Shown one piece after another: positions 17,822 through 27,273 of a DNA stretch of 64,000 nt. A program made the position numbers and the translations under genes. The stretch is from NCBI RefSeq assembly GCF_003730295.1, contig NZ_QTSZ01000037.1:186001-250000 (forward strand), given 5' to 3'. Numbering within the stretch: the first letter of the stretch is position 1; the number at the start of each line of letters is the position of its first letter. Under the pieces are notes generated by a model that saw nothing but the letters and a program-made list of their open reading frames with translations, did no database searches and had not been told where the DNA came from. The stretch is from Ornithinibacillus gellani (lineage in GTDB: Bacteria; Bacillota; Bacilli; Bacillales; Amphibacillaceae).

Positions 17822-18741
17822 CTTAATTGACCAGTCCGATGAAAAATATCTATTCCACGGCGATTATAAATATGTTTTATTGTTCCTGGTTCATGATGTC
17901 TTTCCAATACGATAATCCGTTTAAAGATCTTCTGTTTAAACAGTGGCTTCAATGAAGGGCGTCCCTCCAAATCATGAAGTGCATTCCCATGTACTGTACA
18001 AATAACAATTACACCTGCATGAACGGCTTCCAATAATGCATGTACATCCTTCTCGCTACCTATCTCATCAACAATTAATATCTCCGGCGACATTGAACGA
18101 ATCATCATCATCATTCCGTCTGCTTTTGGACAAGCATCCAGAATATCCGTTCGTCTCCCAAGATCATGCTGAGGTATTCCTTTAATAGATGCGCCAATTT
18201 CTGAACGTTCGTCAATAATTCCCACTTTACAAGCATCTCTTCCACCCCATCCGGAACTAATGAGCCGAGATAAATCACGTATGATTGTCGTTTTGCCAGT
18301 CTGTGGAGGACCAACAATTAATGTATGGGAATATCCATTTTCAAATAAATAGGGAATGATTTCAGATGCGGCGCCAATTGTTTGTTTTGCAATGCGAATA
18401 TTTAAGAATGTAATGTGCTGTAGTGCCTTCACAGTGCCGCTTTCTGTATTTACTTTCCCAGCAAGTCCAACCCGATGACCACCCTCGATTGTAATATATC
18501 CTTCTCTTAATTCATCTTCTAAACGATAGAGAGAGAATTCACTTATTTGATTAATGATATGAGTAATTTCTGTTTTGGTTATAACGACTCGCTCCAACCA
18601 TTCTGACTTATGATCATAGACGAATTCTATCGGCTGATGGATGCGAATCCGGATTTCTTGTAACATATGCCAATTCGAAGCAATATGCGTATCAATAATG
18701 GAACGAATAGGTTCAGGAAATAAATAGATAATTTCTTTCAT
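17818..18741 (-). CDS. spoIIIAA: Stage III sporulation protein AA, secretion-type ATPase
   Basis: AAA/GspE-like ATPase that powers the SpoIIIA complex in the mother cell. Walker A is GPPQTGKTT, with Walker B PEILIVDEIGSEKD; the region GEGGHRVGLAGKV-like (TIEGGHRVGLAG) precedes it. 307 aa equals the family norm. ATG 18741 with AAAGGTG upstream. First gene of the operon, preceded by a sigma-E promoter. Confidence 0.96.
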   Translation of the reverse strand: MKEIIYLFPEPIRSIIDTHIASNWHMLQEIRIRIHQPIEFVYDHKSEWLERVVITKTEITHIINQISEFSLYRLEDELREGYITIEGGHRVGLAGKVNTESGTVKALQHITFLNIRIAKQTIGAASEIIPYLFENGYSHTLIVGPPQTGKTTIIRDLSRLISSGWGGRDACKVGIIDERSEIGASIKGIPQHDLGRRTDILDACPKADGMMMMIRSMSPEILIVDEIGSEKDVHALLEAVHAGVIVICTVHGNALHDLEGRPSLKPLFKQKIFKRIIVLERHHEPGTIKHIYNRRGIDIFHRTGQLR

Positions 18742-18773
18742 ATTTATTCACACCTTTAAACAGCTTTATAGTA

Positions 18774-18801
18774 AATGTATGTCCATATGTGATAAATATG
18801 T
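18774..18801 (-). promoter_or_regulatory. Sigma-E type promoter of the spoIIIA operon
   Basis: The minus strand shows CATACATT (18774-18781), matching the sigma-E -10 CATACAnT exactly. ATATT lies 13 nt upstream within ACATATTT (18794-18801), close to the -35 kmATATT. This is 33 bp from spoIIIAA and agrees with mother-cell expression of this operon in B. subtilis. Confidence 0.75.
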
Positions 18802-18956
18802 CTGGTTTGCACAAGCAGTTTTTGTATGGATGACGTAGATCATATGAGGAAAAATAATTGTTTGTATCTGTTAATCGAAACGTGACATCCTTATGCTTTA
18901 TTCCAATTTGTTTCAAAGGGAATTAAGCTGATGTAACGTTTTTACACAAAATAAAA

Positions 18957-18999
18957 GGTATTCGAATAAAGTAAAGTTTTCATACTTTATTCGAATACC
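18957..18999. terminator. Long perfect hairpin, possible second terminator
   Basis: A perfect 17-bp inverted repeat (GGTATTCGAATAAAGTA and its complement) around a 9-nt loop, followed by TTTTAT on the minus strand. It lies past the efp terminator and before the spoIIIA promoter, so it may insulate the sporulation operon from readthrough. Otherwise the 18742-19112 gap holds only the sigma-E promoter and the efp terminator. Confidence 0.65.
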
Positions 19000-19068
19000 C
19001 AGTTGGTTAAATGGAAGATGTCTTGTTCTATTTTTCGGTGAAAAATTAATTATATCGTCATTAAAAAA

Positions 19069-19098
19069 GCAGCAATACAAAATTAGTTGTACTGCTGC
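19069..19098 (-). terminator. Terminator of the aroQ-pepP-efp operon
   Basis: Stem GCAGCA-A-TACAA / TTGTA-C-TGCTGC with a 6-nt loop and TTTTTTAA following on the minus strand, 15 bp past efp. Confidence 0.88.
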
Positions 19099-19112
19099 CG
19101 GATATTCATCTA

Positions 19113-19670
19113 TTAAGCTCTGGAAACATATTTTCCATCTGTTGTGCTAATGACAAGTGTTTCTCCATTATTAATAAACAAAGGTACCTGAACAACGAGG
19201 CCTGTTTCCAGTTTCGCAGATTTGGATCCACCGCTTACAGTATCTCCTTTTATTCCAGGTTCTGTTTCTGTAACCTCAAGCTCCACGTTTTTTGGAAGAT
19301 CAATACCAAGGATTTCGCTATTATAGGTCATAATAGAAACTTCCATGTTTTCTTTTATATATTTAAGCTCATATTCAATTTGATTTGCTTGTAATTCAAT
19401 TTGTTCATAAGAGCTTGTATCCATAAATGCATGTGTATCTCCAGACGCATATAAATATTGCATTTTTTTATGTTCAACATGTGCTCTACTTACTTTTTCA
19501 CCTGCACGAAATGTTTTTTCCTGAATGTTACCGTTTTTTAAATTACGTAACTTAGAGCGTACAAACGCTGCACCTTTTCCTGGTTTCACATGTTGAAAAT
19601 CAATTACTTGCCATACATCGTTATCCAGTTCAATTGTTAAACCAGTTTTAAAATCATTAACCGAAATCAT
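19113..19670 (-). CDS. efp: Translation elongation factor P
   Basis: Relieves ribosome stalling at polyproline. Three beta-barrel domains in 185 aa: KOW-like N-terminal ([21 protein letters not shown] in two strands), the modified-residue loop at [13 protein letters not shown] (the Lys of PGKGA), and the C-terminal signature ending in [20 protein letters not shown] 19670 with GGAGG upstream. It follows the aminopeptidase gene by 30 bp, the usual pairing. Confidence 0.98.
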   Translation of the reverse strand: MISVNDFKTGLTIELDNDVWQVIDFQHVKPGKGAAFVRSKLRNLKNGNIQEKTFRAGEKVSRAHVEHKKMQYLYASGDTHAFMDTSSYEQIELQANQIEYELKYIKENMEVSIMTYNSEILGIDLPKNVELEVTETEPGIKGDTVSGGSKSAKLETGLVVQVPLFINNGETLVISTTDGKYVSRA

Positions 19671-19700
19671 TCAATAACCTCCTGTTCTCTCATGAATGTA

Positions 19701-20762
19701 TTATAGCTGAATTAATTCCTTATTTGCATGTGTTAATCTTTCGCTGCCGTTTTCTGTGATAACTAAATCATCTTCAATTCTGCAGCCGCCAACATCAGGG
19801 ATATAGATACCTGGTTCTACTGTTACTACCATGCCTGGCTCAAGCTTTGTTTCTGATCGGAAGGATAGGCTTGGGGCCTCATGCACTTCCATACCAAGAC
19901 CATGTCCGGTTGAATGTCCAAAGTAGTCTCCATAGCCCTTTTCTGTGATGTAATCTCTTGTTAGGGCATCTGCTTCTTTACCAGTCACACCTGGCTTAAG
20001 CCCTGCAACACCACGAAGTTGAGCCTCAAGTACAGTATTATAAATATCTTGTAATTCACTATTAATCTCACCAACGGCAAGTGTACGCGTTATATCAGAA
20101 CAATAACCATTGTAAAGCGCACCATAATCCAGTGTTACCAATTCTCCATGTTTAATTTCCTTTGTTGATGCTACACCATGCGGTAGTGCGGAACGAAGAC
20201 CAGATGCAACAATGATGTCAAAACTTGATGAAGTTGCTCCCTGTTTACGCATAAAGAACTCTAATTCATTAGACACGTCCAATTCCTTTACACCAGGCTT
20301 GATAAAACCTTGAATATGCACATATGCGTCGTCCGCAATCTTTGCTGCTTGCTTCATGATTTCTAATTCTTCTGGTGTTTTAATCAATCTTAATTTTTCA
20401 ACTTCATCACCTGTTGGGACTAATTCTACTCCTAGTGTTTCCTCGTACAATTGATAAGCAGCATATGTAAGCTTGTTTTTTTCAAAGCCAACTCGTTTTA
20501 CTTTCATTTGTTTAAGCTGATCAGCAATTTCCAGCTCTATCTGTTTTTTATGTTCTACAATTTGAAAATTAGGTGCTTGCTCATTAGCTTGCGCAGTGTA
20601 ACGAAAATCTGTGATAAATTTAGCATCATGATGACTAATGATTGCAACACCAGCTGTTCCCGTGAATCCTGTCATATACCTTCTGTTGTAGCTACTCGTT
20701 ATTAATAAGGCATCTAAGTCTAATTTTTCCAGCAACTTCCTTAATTTTGTCAGTTTCTCCAT
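19701..20762 (-). CDS. pepP: Xaa-Pro aminopeptidase/dipeptidase, M24 family
   Basis: Metallopeptidase that removes residues N-terminal to proline; B. subtilis YqhT is the counterpart. Creatinase N-terminal domain (1-120) and pita-bread catalytic domain. Metal ligands are seen in [38 protein letters not shown] and CRIEDD. The start is ATG 20762, 9 nt after AAAGGA, giving 353 aa as in B. subtilis. An ATG three codons upstream abuts the ribosome binding site. It lies between aroQ and efp. Confidence 0.95.
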   Translation of the reverse strand: MEKLTKLRKLLEKLDLDALLITSSYNRRYMTGFTGTAGVAIISHHDAKFITDFRYTAQANEQAPNFQIVEHKKQIELEIADQLKQMKVKRVGFEKNKLTYAAYQLYEETLGVELVPTGDEVEKLRLIKTPEELEIMKQAAKIADDAYVHIQGFIKPGVKELDVSNELEFFMRKQGATSSSFDIIVASGLRSALPHGVASTKEIKHGELVTLDYGALYNGYCSDITRTLAVGEINSELQDIYNTVLEAQLRGVAGLKPGVTGKEADALTRDYITEKGYGDYFGHSTGHGLGMEVHEAPSLSFRSETKLEPGMVVTVEPGIYIPDVGGCRIEDDLVITENGSERLTHANKELIQL

Positions 20763-20801
20763 CTCATCCATTCCTTTCTCTATGTTTACGATTAGGGCTG
20801 C

Positions 20802-21239
20802 TCAACTTTCTTTTTGGTTTACAAATGCTAGCACGGCTAACAGATAGCCCTGTATCCCAAATCCAGAAATTTGTCCAATACATGCAGGTGCTGTCATCGA
20901 TTGATGTCGAAACACTTCCCGCTGGTAAATATTTGAAATATGAACCTCTATAACAGGAACATCAATGGCTTTAATCGCATCATGCAACGCAATACTTGTA
21001 TGTGTATAAGCTGCCGGGTTAAAAATAACACCAAAATACTTGCCATCAGCTTCATGAAGCTGATCAATCAGCTCTCCCTCATGATTCGACTGAAAACAAT
21101 CTACTTCAAAACCATTTTCTCCAGCCGCCTTCGATACAATACTTTCAATCGTTTGCAGTGTATCTGATCCATAAACGTCTGGTTCTCGTTTCCCGAGTAA
21201 ATTGATATTAGGGCCATTCAGCAAAAGCAGCTTTTTCAT
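20802..21239 (-). CDS. aroQ: 3-dehydroquinate dehydratase type II
   Basis: Third step of the shikimate pathway. The N-terminal motif LLNGPNINLLGKREPDVYG, with the catalytic Tyr in the flexible loop, is followed by FFQSNHEGE-like CFQSNHEGELID, NPAAYTHTSIAL and EVHISNIYQRE. 145 aa is normal for the dodecameric type II enzyme. ATG 21239. First gene of the aroQ-pepP-efp operon. Confidence 0.96.
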   Translation of the reverse strand: MKKLLLLNGPNINLLGKREPDVYGSDTLQTIESIVSKAAGENGFEVDCFQSNHEGELIDQLHEADGKYFGVIFNPAAYTHTSIALHDAIKAIDVPVIEVHISNIYQREVFRHQSMTAPACIGQISGFGIQGYLLAVLAFVNQKES

Positions 21240-21344
21240 GCACTAGATCATCCTTCATCGTATTATTATTTTGACGATTCTAGTTTATCATAAACAAGCC
21301 TATTTGAATAACGTTTTTACCAATCAATGTCTTGTTTATTATAA

Positions 21345-21872
21345 TTATATCGTATATTCTGACGGTTCATCTCCCTTATTTTGAAGATTATACTTCTGAA
21401 ACATCGCATAATCATAAGATACCGAATAGCCAATAAATAAACCGTATAAGGAGAATAGTGAAAGCGTAGATATAATCGTTTTTAATTCTAATTCCTTCAA
21501 GTTAGGAATCATTGTGTAAAATGGTGTGACAACCAACATAATCAACGCCCACAATATACCACCATAAATCATTCCGACCCACAGGCTGTTTACTTTTTTT
21601 AATACAGCATAATAAAGTATAGCAACAACCATAGATAGAACGCCAATTATGAGTAATACAATGATTTCCGAATACCATCGAAATGTCCACGTACTTCTCG
21701 TCCAAGAATGAAGTACATAAGCCTTTGCTGAGATTTCAGTAAAGTTAAAATAATGCATGACTTTTCCCATCAGACCCCAAAAAACTCCCCCAATAAAACC
21801 GGTTTGTAGGGCACGTCTTAATATAATACTGCCAGTTATCGTTTCCTCTTGGTTTTGTGTCTTTTCCACCAT
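21345..21872 (-). CDS. yqhR: YqhR family membrane protein
   Basis: 175-aa protein with four predicted membrane helices (about 23-45, 65-90, 95-120 and 135-160). The conserved pattern GGVFWGLMGKVMHYFNFTE and WGLIYGG-like MIYGGILWALI fits YqhR of Bacillus, function unknown. The start is ATG 21872 with GAGGTG 6 nt upstream; a GTG three codons earlier lies at the ribosome binding site. Its position next to aroQ matches B. subtilis. Confidence 0.85.
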   Translation of the reverse strand: MVEKTQNQEETITGSIILRRALQTGFIGGVFWGLMGKVMHYFNFTEISAKAYVLHSWTRSTWTFRWYSEIIVLLIIGVLSMVVAILYYAVLKKVNSLWVGMIYGGILWALIMLVVTPFYTMIPNLKELELKTIISTLSLFSLYGLFIGYSVSYDYAMFQKYNLQNKGDEPSEYTI

Positions 21873-22187
21873 CTTTATCACCTCTTTTTTAGTATCTCCA
21901 GCTTGCCCAAAACAAACCAGATATTACAAAGTATGTGAACAACCGATAGTTTTTTCTAATTCTTTTTAGTAGAATAGATATATATCCTTCCATTTGGACG
22001 AAGATGGCATATTTATCACAGCGTAACCAGCTGTAAGACCACTACTGATTGAAGTTTTACCTTAAACTTGGTAAGCCTAAAATGATTGAAAAACCGTTGG
22101 ATGAACGATTTCTGGAATAAATAGTTATCATTGGTGGTATACAATTAAATAGATAGTAACGTATTTTATAGTAAAGGAGGGATGACA
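21873..22187. other. Divergent intergenic region yqhR/yqhP
   Basis: About 315 bp between divergent genes. It must hold the promoters of both, but no strong sigma-A, sigma-E or sigma-G match was found by eye. No RNA gene or repeat was recognised. Confidence 0.5.
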
Positions 22188-22565
22188 TTGCGGAATAAGT
22201 TCTCCATATTTATTTACATCGTCATTGCTTTAGCAATCGTTGGTGTCGTATCAAGTCTGTTTACCAATCCGATTAAATTTATTTCAAATATACTACTGAT
22301 GCTTGTGGTTGGGGCTGTTATTTTCGCACTTGTGTATTTCTTTGTGATCAAACGTCGTCTGCCTTCCAATGAAATGAAGAAATATAAGCAAGCTGTTCGC
22401 CAATCCAAGCAAAAATACAAGCAACATACCTCGGTTAGCACTAAGACACCGCATCAAAAAAAACATTCTTTAACGAAAATTCGTACAAAAACAAAAAAAA
22501 GACCCGACCATTTGCGAGTCATTGATGGAAATAAATCAAAACGAAAAAAACGTGATTCCATCTAA
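22188..22565 (+). CDS. yqhP: YqhP/SA1362 family membrane protein
   Basis: 125-aa protein with two N-terminal membrane segments (about 6-26 and 36-58) and a long, very basic soluble tail (many Lys/Arg, including KIRTKTKKRP). It matches the SA1362-type family of Firmicutes, function unknown. The start is TTG 22188, 7 nt after GGAGG; the nearby ATG 22182 is only one base from that site. The tail could contact nucleic acid or acidic lipid; this is inference. Confidence 0.75.
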   Translation: MRNKFSIFIYIVIALAIVGVVSSLFTNPIKFISNILLMLVVGAVIFALVYFFVIKRRLPSNEMKKYKQAVRQSKQKYKQHTSVSTKTPHQKKHSLTKIRTKTKKRPDHLRVIDGNKSKRKKRDSI

Positions 22566-22588
22566 CGTGTTATTAAAAATTGTCAACC

Positions 22589-23485
22589 TTAATTACCATT
22601 TGGCCAATGCTTTAAAAAAACTGCTGCACTTGATTTTCCTTGGACTATCAAGCTCTGCTTTGTAGCATCATCTATATTAAAGTCTGTTGCATGAATGGAT
22701 TTTACGGGTATGAATATAATATTATCTTCATTTGACTTGGAGATATATCGCGTATCATGTGCTTGTTTCATAGTGGAGAATAATGCATGGAGCATATTTT
22801 GAGCATTGCTTATTTTACGAGGTTTCTGTAACTCAATGGACTCACTTAATTGCACACCTAGAACTGGTCTTTTCATGTCTCCTTTATCATTTTTAAATAA
22901 CCATAAAGGAAAATTACTTAGAAGACCACCATCCACGATAATGCTTTTCATATTTACTTTTCCAGGCATTTTCTTTGGCATAAAAAAATATGGAAATCCA
23001 GCACTCATCCTAACTGCTTTTGAGACTGGGAAATGTGCTGGATCAATGCCATAGATATCTTTTAGATCATCTGGTATAACAACAAGTTTCCCCAATGTCA
23101 AATCACTCACGACAACACGTAATGCTTGCTCCTTCAAATCGCTGAAAGTATGTACATTCTTATTAGCTAGTTGTGTATGCAACCAGTTTTCGAATCGATT
23201 CCCTTTATAAATTCCCATTTGAAAGTACAGAAAAAACCACTTACTACCAGGGATTAAAGTAGTTAGTTTTGGTGGGTCTAAAAATAGGCTTAAGTCTAAT
23301 GAGTCCATTAGCTTGCGAATTTCCGTTGATGTATAGCCTGCAGCTAAAAATGCAGCTAAAATAGAGCCCGCTGATGTGCCTGCTGTCCTCTGGATCGACA
23401 GTTCTTTTTGCTCAATACTTTCCAAAGCACCTAAAAATGCGTATGCTTTCACACCGCCACCGGAAAAAACGCAGTCAATTTTCAT
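22589..23485 (-). CDS. yqhO: Patatin-like phospholipase family protein
   Basis: Serine acyl hydrolase with Ser-Asp dyad. Oxyanion motif SGGGVKAYAFLGAL (about residues 8-21), nucleophile motif GTSAGS (about 37-42) and catalytic Asp in IVDGGLLSNFP are present. It resembles YqhO of B. subtilis; the substrate is unknown. The start is ATG 23485, 7 nt after GGAG. 298 aa. It ends tail to tail with yqhP. Confidence 0.9.
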   Translation of the reverse strand: MKIDCVFSGGGVKAYAFLGALESIEQKELSIQRTAGTSAGSILAAFLAAGYTSTEIRKLMDSLDLSLFLDPPKLTTLIPGSKWFFLYFQMGIYKGNRFENWLHTQLANKNVHTFSDLKEQALRVVVSDLTLGKLVVIPDDLKDIYGIDPAHFPVSKAVRMSAGFPYFFMPKKMPGKVNMKSIIVDGGLLSNFPLWLFKNDKGDMKRPVLGVQLSESIELQKPRKISNAQNMLHALFSTMKQAHDTRYISKSNEDNIIFIPVKSIHATDFNIDDATKQSLIVQGKSSAAVFLKHWPNGN

Positions 23486-23553
23486 CAAAATGCTCCTTTA
23501 CTCATTTATATATATGTAAGCAAAGTGCACTTCGATTAGAACAGGAGACGTGC

Positions 23554-23976
23554 TTATATCGATTCTGTTTTCCTTTGTACTGCTCTTAAAGCTTCTACAC
23601 GCTGTTCGTCTTCTTGAAAGTATCGTACTAAATCACCTATTCGGTCGATTGAATTCCAACTAAGATGATGTTCAATTCCTTCTACATCATCATAAATATT
23701 TTCATCCTTTACGCCGATAATTTCTAAAAACTGCTCTAATAATTCATGACGAAACACAAGTTTCTCGCCAACTTTTTTGCCTTTTTCAGTTAACACAAAG
23801 CCCCGATATTTCTCGTAGTTTACAAAGTTGTCCTTATCTAATTTCTGCACCATTTTTGTAACTGAAGATGGGTGAACCATTAGCTCTTCCGCGATATCGG
23901 ATACACGAGCATAGCCTTTTGTTTCAATTAAGTTGTAAATTTGTTCAATATAATCTTCCATACTAGGTGTAGGCAC
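23554..23976 (-). CDS. mntR: Manganese transport regulator MntR
   Basis: DtxR-family Mn(II)-activated repressor of manganese uptake. An N-terminal winged helix has [22 protein letters not shown]. Metal ligands are conserved: Asp8 in MEDYIEQ, Glu11, His77 in RHELLEQF, and the GIEHHLSW pair with Glu99, His103 equivalents. Lack of the SH3 domain is normal for MntR. The start is GTG 23976, aligning with B. subtilis MntR. 140 aa. Confidence 0.96.
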   Translation of the reverse strand: MPTPSMEDYIEQIYNLIETKGYARVSDIAEELMVHPSSVTKMVQKLDKDNFVNYEKYRGFVLTEKGKKVGEKLVFRHELLEQFLEIIGVKDENIYDDVEGIEHHLSWNSIDRIGDLVRYFQEDEQRVEALRAVQRKTESI

Positions 23977-24122
23977 GATGCAATCTCCCCTTAAATTGAA
24001 ATAGTTTTTATCTTAGGCAACATTGTTTCTATATTGAGAATACCTTAATTATGCTTGTATAACAAGTTTTTGAATAAAAGCACGACTTCTCTCTAATCAA
24101 ATCATGTAAAAAAGAATAAAAA

Positions 24123-24170
24123 ACGAGCAAATGATAATAGAAGATGTACACTTCTATATCATTTGCTCGT
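24123..24170 (-). terminator. Terminator of nrdJ
   Basis: Long stem: ACGAGCAAATGAT pairs with ATCATTTGCTCGT and, past one bulged A, ATAGAAG with CTTCTAT, around a 7-nt loop. TTTTTTATTC follows on the minus strand. It lies 33 bp after the nrdJ stop. Confidence 0.88.
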
Positions 24171-24202
24171 CCTATGGCATCAATCACATTCGTCTATAAT
24201 CT

Positions 24203-26758
24203 TTACAGCCCACATTTTAACTGTGCTCCACAGCTTACACATGTGTTACAGCCACCAATATCTTCTACATTCCCTTTACGGCAAACCGGGCAGGTATCGC
24301 CAACTTCTGAGCCAATTGTCACATTTGTATGTTCCAATTCATGGATTGTTTCCATGAGGACAACTTTAGGCTTTTCATCCTCAAATAATTCTGTTTGTTC
24401 ACCAAACGTATTCTCTTCCGCCTTTAATGTTAATACTTGGGAATCACGGCTACCATCCACATAGACGGTACCTCCCTTAGCACCTCCATTGTATAAGCGT
24501 TTATATACATTTTCTACTTGTCCAACTGTATAGCCACGTGGTGCATTTACCGTTTTGGATATAGAGCTGTCTACCCAGCGTTGAATGACACATTGTGTAT
24601 CAGCATGTGCTTCAGGTGCAAGGTCCATCGCCGTAACAAACCAGCTTGGCAAATGGTTTGCATCTTGATCTGGGTTCGCATCTAAATATTCTTGAACGAT
24701 ATCAGCCTTCACTTCAATAAATTTACCCAAACGGCCACTTCTATAATAAGAGAAGGAAAAATAAGGTTCAAGCCCAGTACTAACTCCAACCATTGTACCC
24801 GTACTGCCCGTTGGGGCAACCGTTAATAAGTGGGAGTTACGAATACCATGAGCCAACACACCTTCACGGATATCCTCTGGCATTTTTTTCATATAACCAG
24901 TATGAATAAAAGCTTCCCGTAATGCCTGTGTATCTTCTTCTGTATCACCAATTAGAAATGGAAAACTACCTTTTTCCTTAGCTAGTTCAATAGATGAACG
25001 ATATGCTGTCGTTGCAATTGTTTCAAAAATCTTATCTACTAGTTTATTTCCTTCAACAGAACCATATTCAGTTTCGCAATAGATGAGTAAATCATGCAGA
25101 CCCATCACTCCAAGTCCTACTCTTCGCTCTCCTAATGCCTGTTTTTTATTTTCATCCAGGAAATATGGTGTTGCATCAATAACATTATCCTGCATACGCA
25201 CGCCTGTTTGAACGGTTTGTATCAGTTTTTCAAAATTAACAGTTTTTGTTTCCTTATCTGCCATTTCAGCTAAATTTACTGCTGCCAAATTACAAACAGA
25301 GTATGGTGCTAAAGGTTGTTCACCACAAGGATTGGTAGCAACTACTTGATCACCATAAGCTTTTGCATTCGTCATATCATTCGCATTATCAATAAAGAAT
25401 ATTCCCGGTTCAGCAGAATATGTGGCACATATATTAATTAAATTCCACAGCTCTGAAGCCTTAATCCGACGATAAACCCGTACGCCATAGCCCATTTCTT
25501 CCCATTTTCTAACATCTCCAATATGATGCCAATTTTCATTATAAGCCTGCATTTCTGCTTCTGTGTAGTTTTCTACATCCGGAAAACGTAGCTCGTAGTC
25601 ATCATCATTCTCCACTGCTTCCATAAATTCCTTTGTTAAACAAACGGAAATATTTGCCCCAGTTAAGAACTCCGGATTATGCACATCATATCTTCCGCCT
25701 GTATGTAGTTTTTCTGCAGCCTCTTTTATCGCATTTTCTGTAAAGCCTCCAAGACCTGGCATAGAGCGATAATTTAATATCCCTTGATATAAATCTATTT
25801 CTGTTTCTGTTAATGGTGTAAATTTTAGTTTTTCTTGCGCTAATTGTTTAATTTGTTCATCCGTTGTATTTTCAATTAAATATCGTAATATTCGAGGGTT
25901 TTGCATTTTCGAGATAATAAATTCAATAATATCCGGATGAGAATCCACTAGCATAATCATTTGTGCACCGCGTCGTGAACCACCTTGCTCTACAAGATGT
26001 GTTAATTTCGCGATGTCATCTAACCATGATACAGAACCAGATGATTTCCCATTGACTCCGCGTGCTAAAGTATTACGTGGTCGTAAAGTAGAACCGTTCG
26101 TACCAACACCACCACCACGACTCATAATTTCCATGACTTGCTTCCGATGATCTGATATGCCACCTCGGGAATCTTTAATAAAAGGCATAACATAACAATT
26201 AAAATAGGTAACATCTGTATCAGCACCAGCACCATATAGAACACGTCCTGCTGGTATGAAATTTAAGTTTGCAAGTTCTTCTTCAAATTGATGGAACCAT
26301 TCTTGTTGCTTTTCAGGGCTTAATTCAACACGAGAAAGTCCGGTTGCGTTTCTCTTGGCAATCTGCTCATAAAAAACTTCTAATGGCTTGTCAATTGCAT
26401 CTAAACTTCTTTTCACAATTCTGGTTTCCATTTCATCTTCATCTAGAACGGAGGCAAACTCAGGCTCGACTTCTATTGCAGCTTGTTTATTTTTCCAGTC
26501 CACCGATTTGACAAAACCCAAGCCTCGTGCAGGGAATTTGGGATCTGATTTTACAGTCAAAACAACAAAGTCCCCTTCTTTCAGGGTCTTTTTTTCAGTA
26601 TCTTTAAAAGCATAGCGATCTAGCATTACCAGCCTGGATACCCCTTTATGGGTAAGATGCATATTTTCTGTGATGGGATGCACTTGAGGAAATAGTGCAA
26701 TGTCTTTGTTTAACATGTCCACATTTAAGTTGGATGTATTTTTGACAATTGTCGACAT
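24203..26758 (-). CDS. nrdJ: Adenosylcobalamin-dependent (class II) ribonucleotide reductase
   Basis: Reduces ribonucleotides to deoxyribonucleotides with vitamin B12 coenzyme and no oxygen requirement. The ten-stranded barrel core is shown by YFNCYVMPF (redox Cys), LVEQGGSRRGAQM, the active-site loop ATNPCGEQPLAPYSVCNLAA with the thiyl Cys, and the finger-loop-like VAPTGSTGTM. The C-terminal zinc-ribbon-like tail has two CxxC pairs (CPVC, CNTC/CVSC) and a final CGL. The start is ATG 26758 with GGAGAG upstream; 13 extra upstream codons lack a start context. 851 aa. No other ribonucleotide reductase lies in the window. Confidence 0.95.
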   Translation of the reverse strand: MSTIVKNTSNLNVDMLNKDIALFPQVHPITENMHLTHKGVSRLVMLDRYAFKDTEKKTLKEGDFVVLTVKSDPKFPARGLGFVKSVDWKNKQAAIEVEPEFASVLDEDEMETRIVKRSLDAIDKPLEVFYEQIAKRNATGLSRVELSPEKQQEWFHQFEEELANLNFIPAGRVLYGAGADTDVTYFNCYVMPFIKDSRGGISDHRKQVMEIMSRGGGVGTNGSTLRPRNTLARGVNGKSSGSVSWLDDIAKLTHLVEQGGSRRGAQMIMLVDSHPDIIEFIISKMQNPRILRYLIENTTDEQIKQLAQEKLKFTPLTETEIDLYQGILNYRSMPGLGGFTENAIKEAAEKLHTGGRYDVHNPEFLTGANISVCLTKEFMEAVENDDDYELRFPDVENYTEAEMQAYNENWHHIGDVRKWEEMGYGVRVYRRIKASELWNLINICATYSAEPGIFFIDNANDMTNAKAYGDQVVATNPCGEQPLAPYSVCNLAAVNLAEMADKETKTVNFEKLIQTVQTGVRMQDNVIDATPYFLDENKKQALGERRVGLGVMGLHDLLIYCETEYGSVEGNKLVDKIFETIATTAYRSSIELAKEKGSFPFLIGDTEEDTQALREAFIHTGYMKKMPEDIREGVLAHGIRNSHLLTVAPTGSTGTMVGVSTGLEPYFSFSYYRSGRLGKFIEVKADIVQEYLDANPDQDANHLPSWFVTAMDLAPEAHADTQCVIQRWVDSSISKTVNAPRGYTVGQVENVYKRLYNGGAKGGTVYVDGSRDSQVLTLKAEENTFGEQTELFEDEKPKVVLMETIHELEHTNVTIGSEVGDTCPVCRKGNVEDIGGCNTCVSCGAQLKCGL

Positions 26759-26799
26759 GGAATCGCTCTCCTTTAACAAGTAAAATTCAATGTACAATT

Positions 26800-26828
26800 A
26801 ACATATCAAATAAAACAATGAAAGACAA
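26800..26828 (-). promoter_or_regulatory. nrdJ promoter candidate
   Basis: Minus strand TTGTCT (26823-26828) and TATGTT (26800-26805) with a 17-nt spacer. The -35 lies inside the proximal NrdR box, so NrdR binding would block polymerase. Confidence 0.55.
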
Positions 26829-26838
26829 TATATTGTGT
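26823..26838 (-). promoter_or_regulatory. NrdR box, proximal
   Basis: AGACAATATATTGTGT matches the NrdR consensus acaCwATATaTwGtgt at nearly every position. It overlaps the nrdJ -35. NrdR is the ATP/dATP-sensing repressor of ribonucleotide reductase operons. Confidence 0.8.
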
Positions 26839-26854
26839 TAAAAAATAAAAAATA

Positions 26855-26870
26855 ACACTATATATTGTGT
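26855..26870 (-). promoter_or_regulatory. NrdR box, distal
   Basis: ACACTATATATTGTGT is a perfect NrdR palindrome. Its centre is 32 bp from the proximal box, about three helical turns, the usual spacing for tandem boxes bound by oligomeric NrdR. Confidence 0.88.
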
Positions 26871-27273
26871 TAAAGCAAAAAATAGTTATTTTGTCAATAG
26901 CGAAAAACGAACAAAAAAGTACGTAATAATGAGATATTGAAAGCAAAATATGGATAAACAGGATGGAACAACTATTTTACCAGTTGCTATTCTCAAAGAA
27001 TCTATTTGCTTGTACTACTCTAAACCATCCACCCTGCAGTTTGCAATCCAGAAATAGATAAACATGTTACAATTTTTTATATAAAATAGTAAACCACTAT
27101 TAAATTCTTTGATTTAAACGTCACGAGACCATATAATAAAGAATGTGGAAAAAATAATTCAAGTGCGTTAGTTCATATCGGCAATACACGCATCTGCAGT
27201 TGGCTTTGTAGATGTATAGGATAACAAAGGCTTCTTGATTATATCCAATTGAAAAAAAGAAAGACGGGGGAAA
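26871..27273. other. Intergenic region between nrdJ and rhodanese genes
   Basis: About 400 bp, AT-rich, with no credible reading frame, tRNA or strong terminator. No cobalamin riboswitch features were recognised before nrdJ. A GGGGGA ribosome binding site at the right end belongs to the rhodanese gene. Confidence 0.5.

Noticed and set aside
18713-18916. A 67-codon frame extending upstream of spoIIIAA
   Set aside because: It covers the sigma-E promoter and ribosome binding site of spoIIIAA and has no start context.
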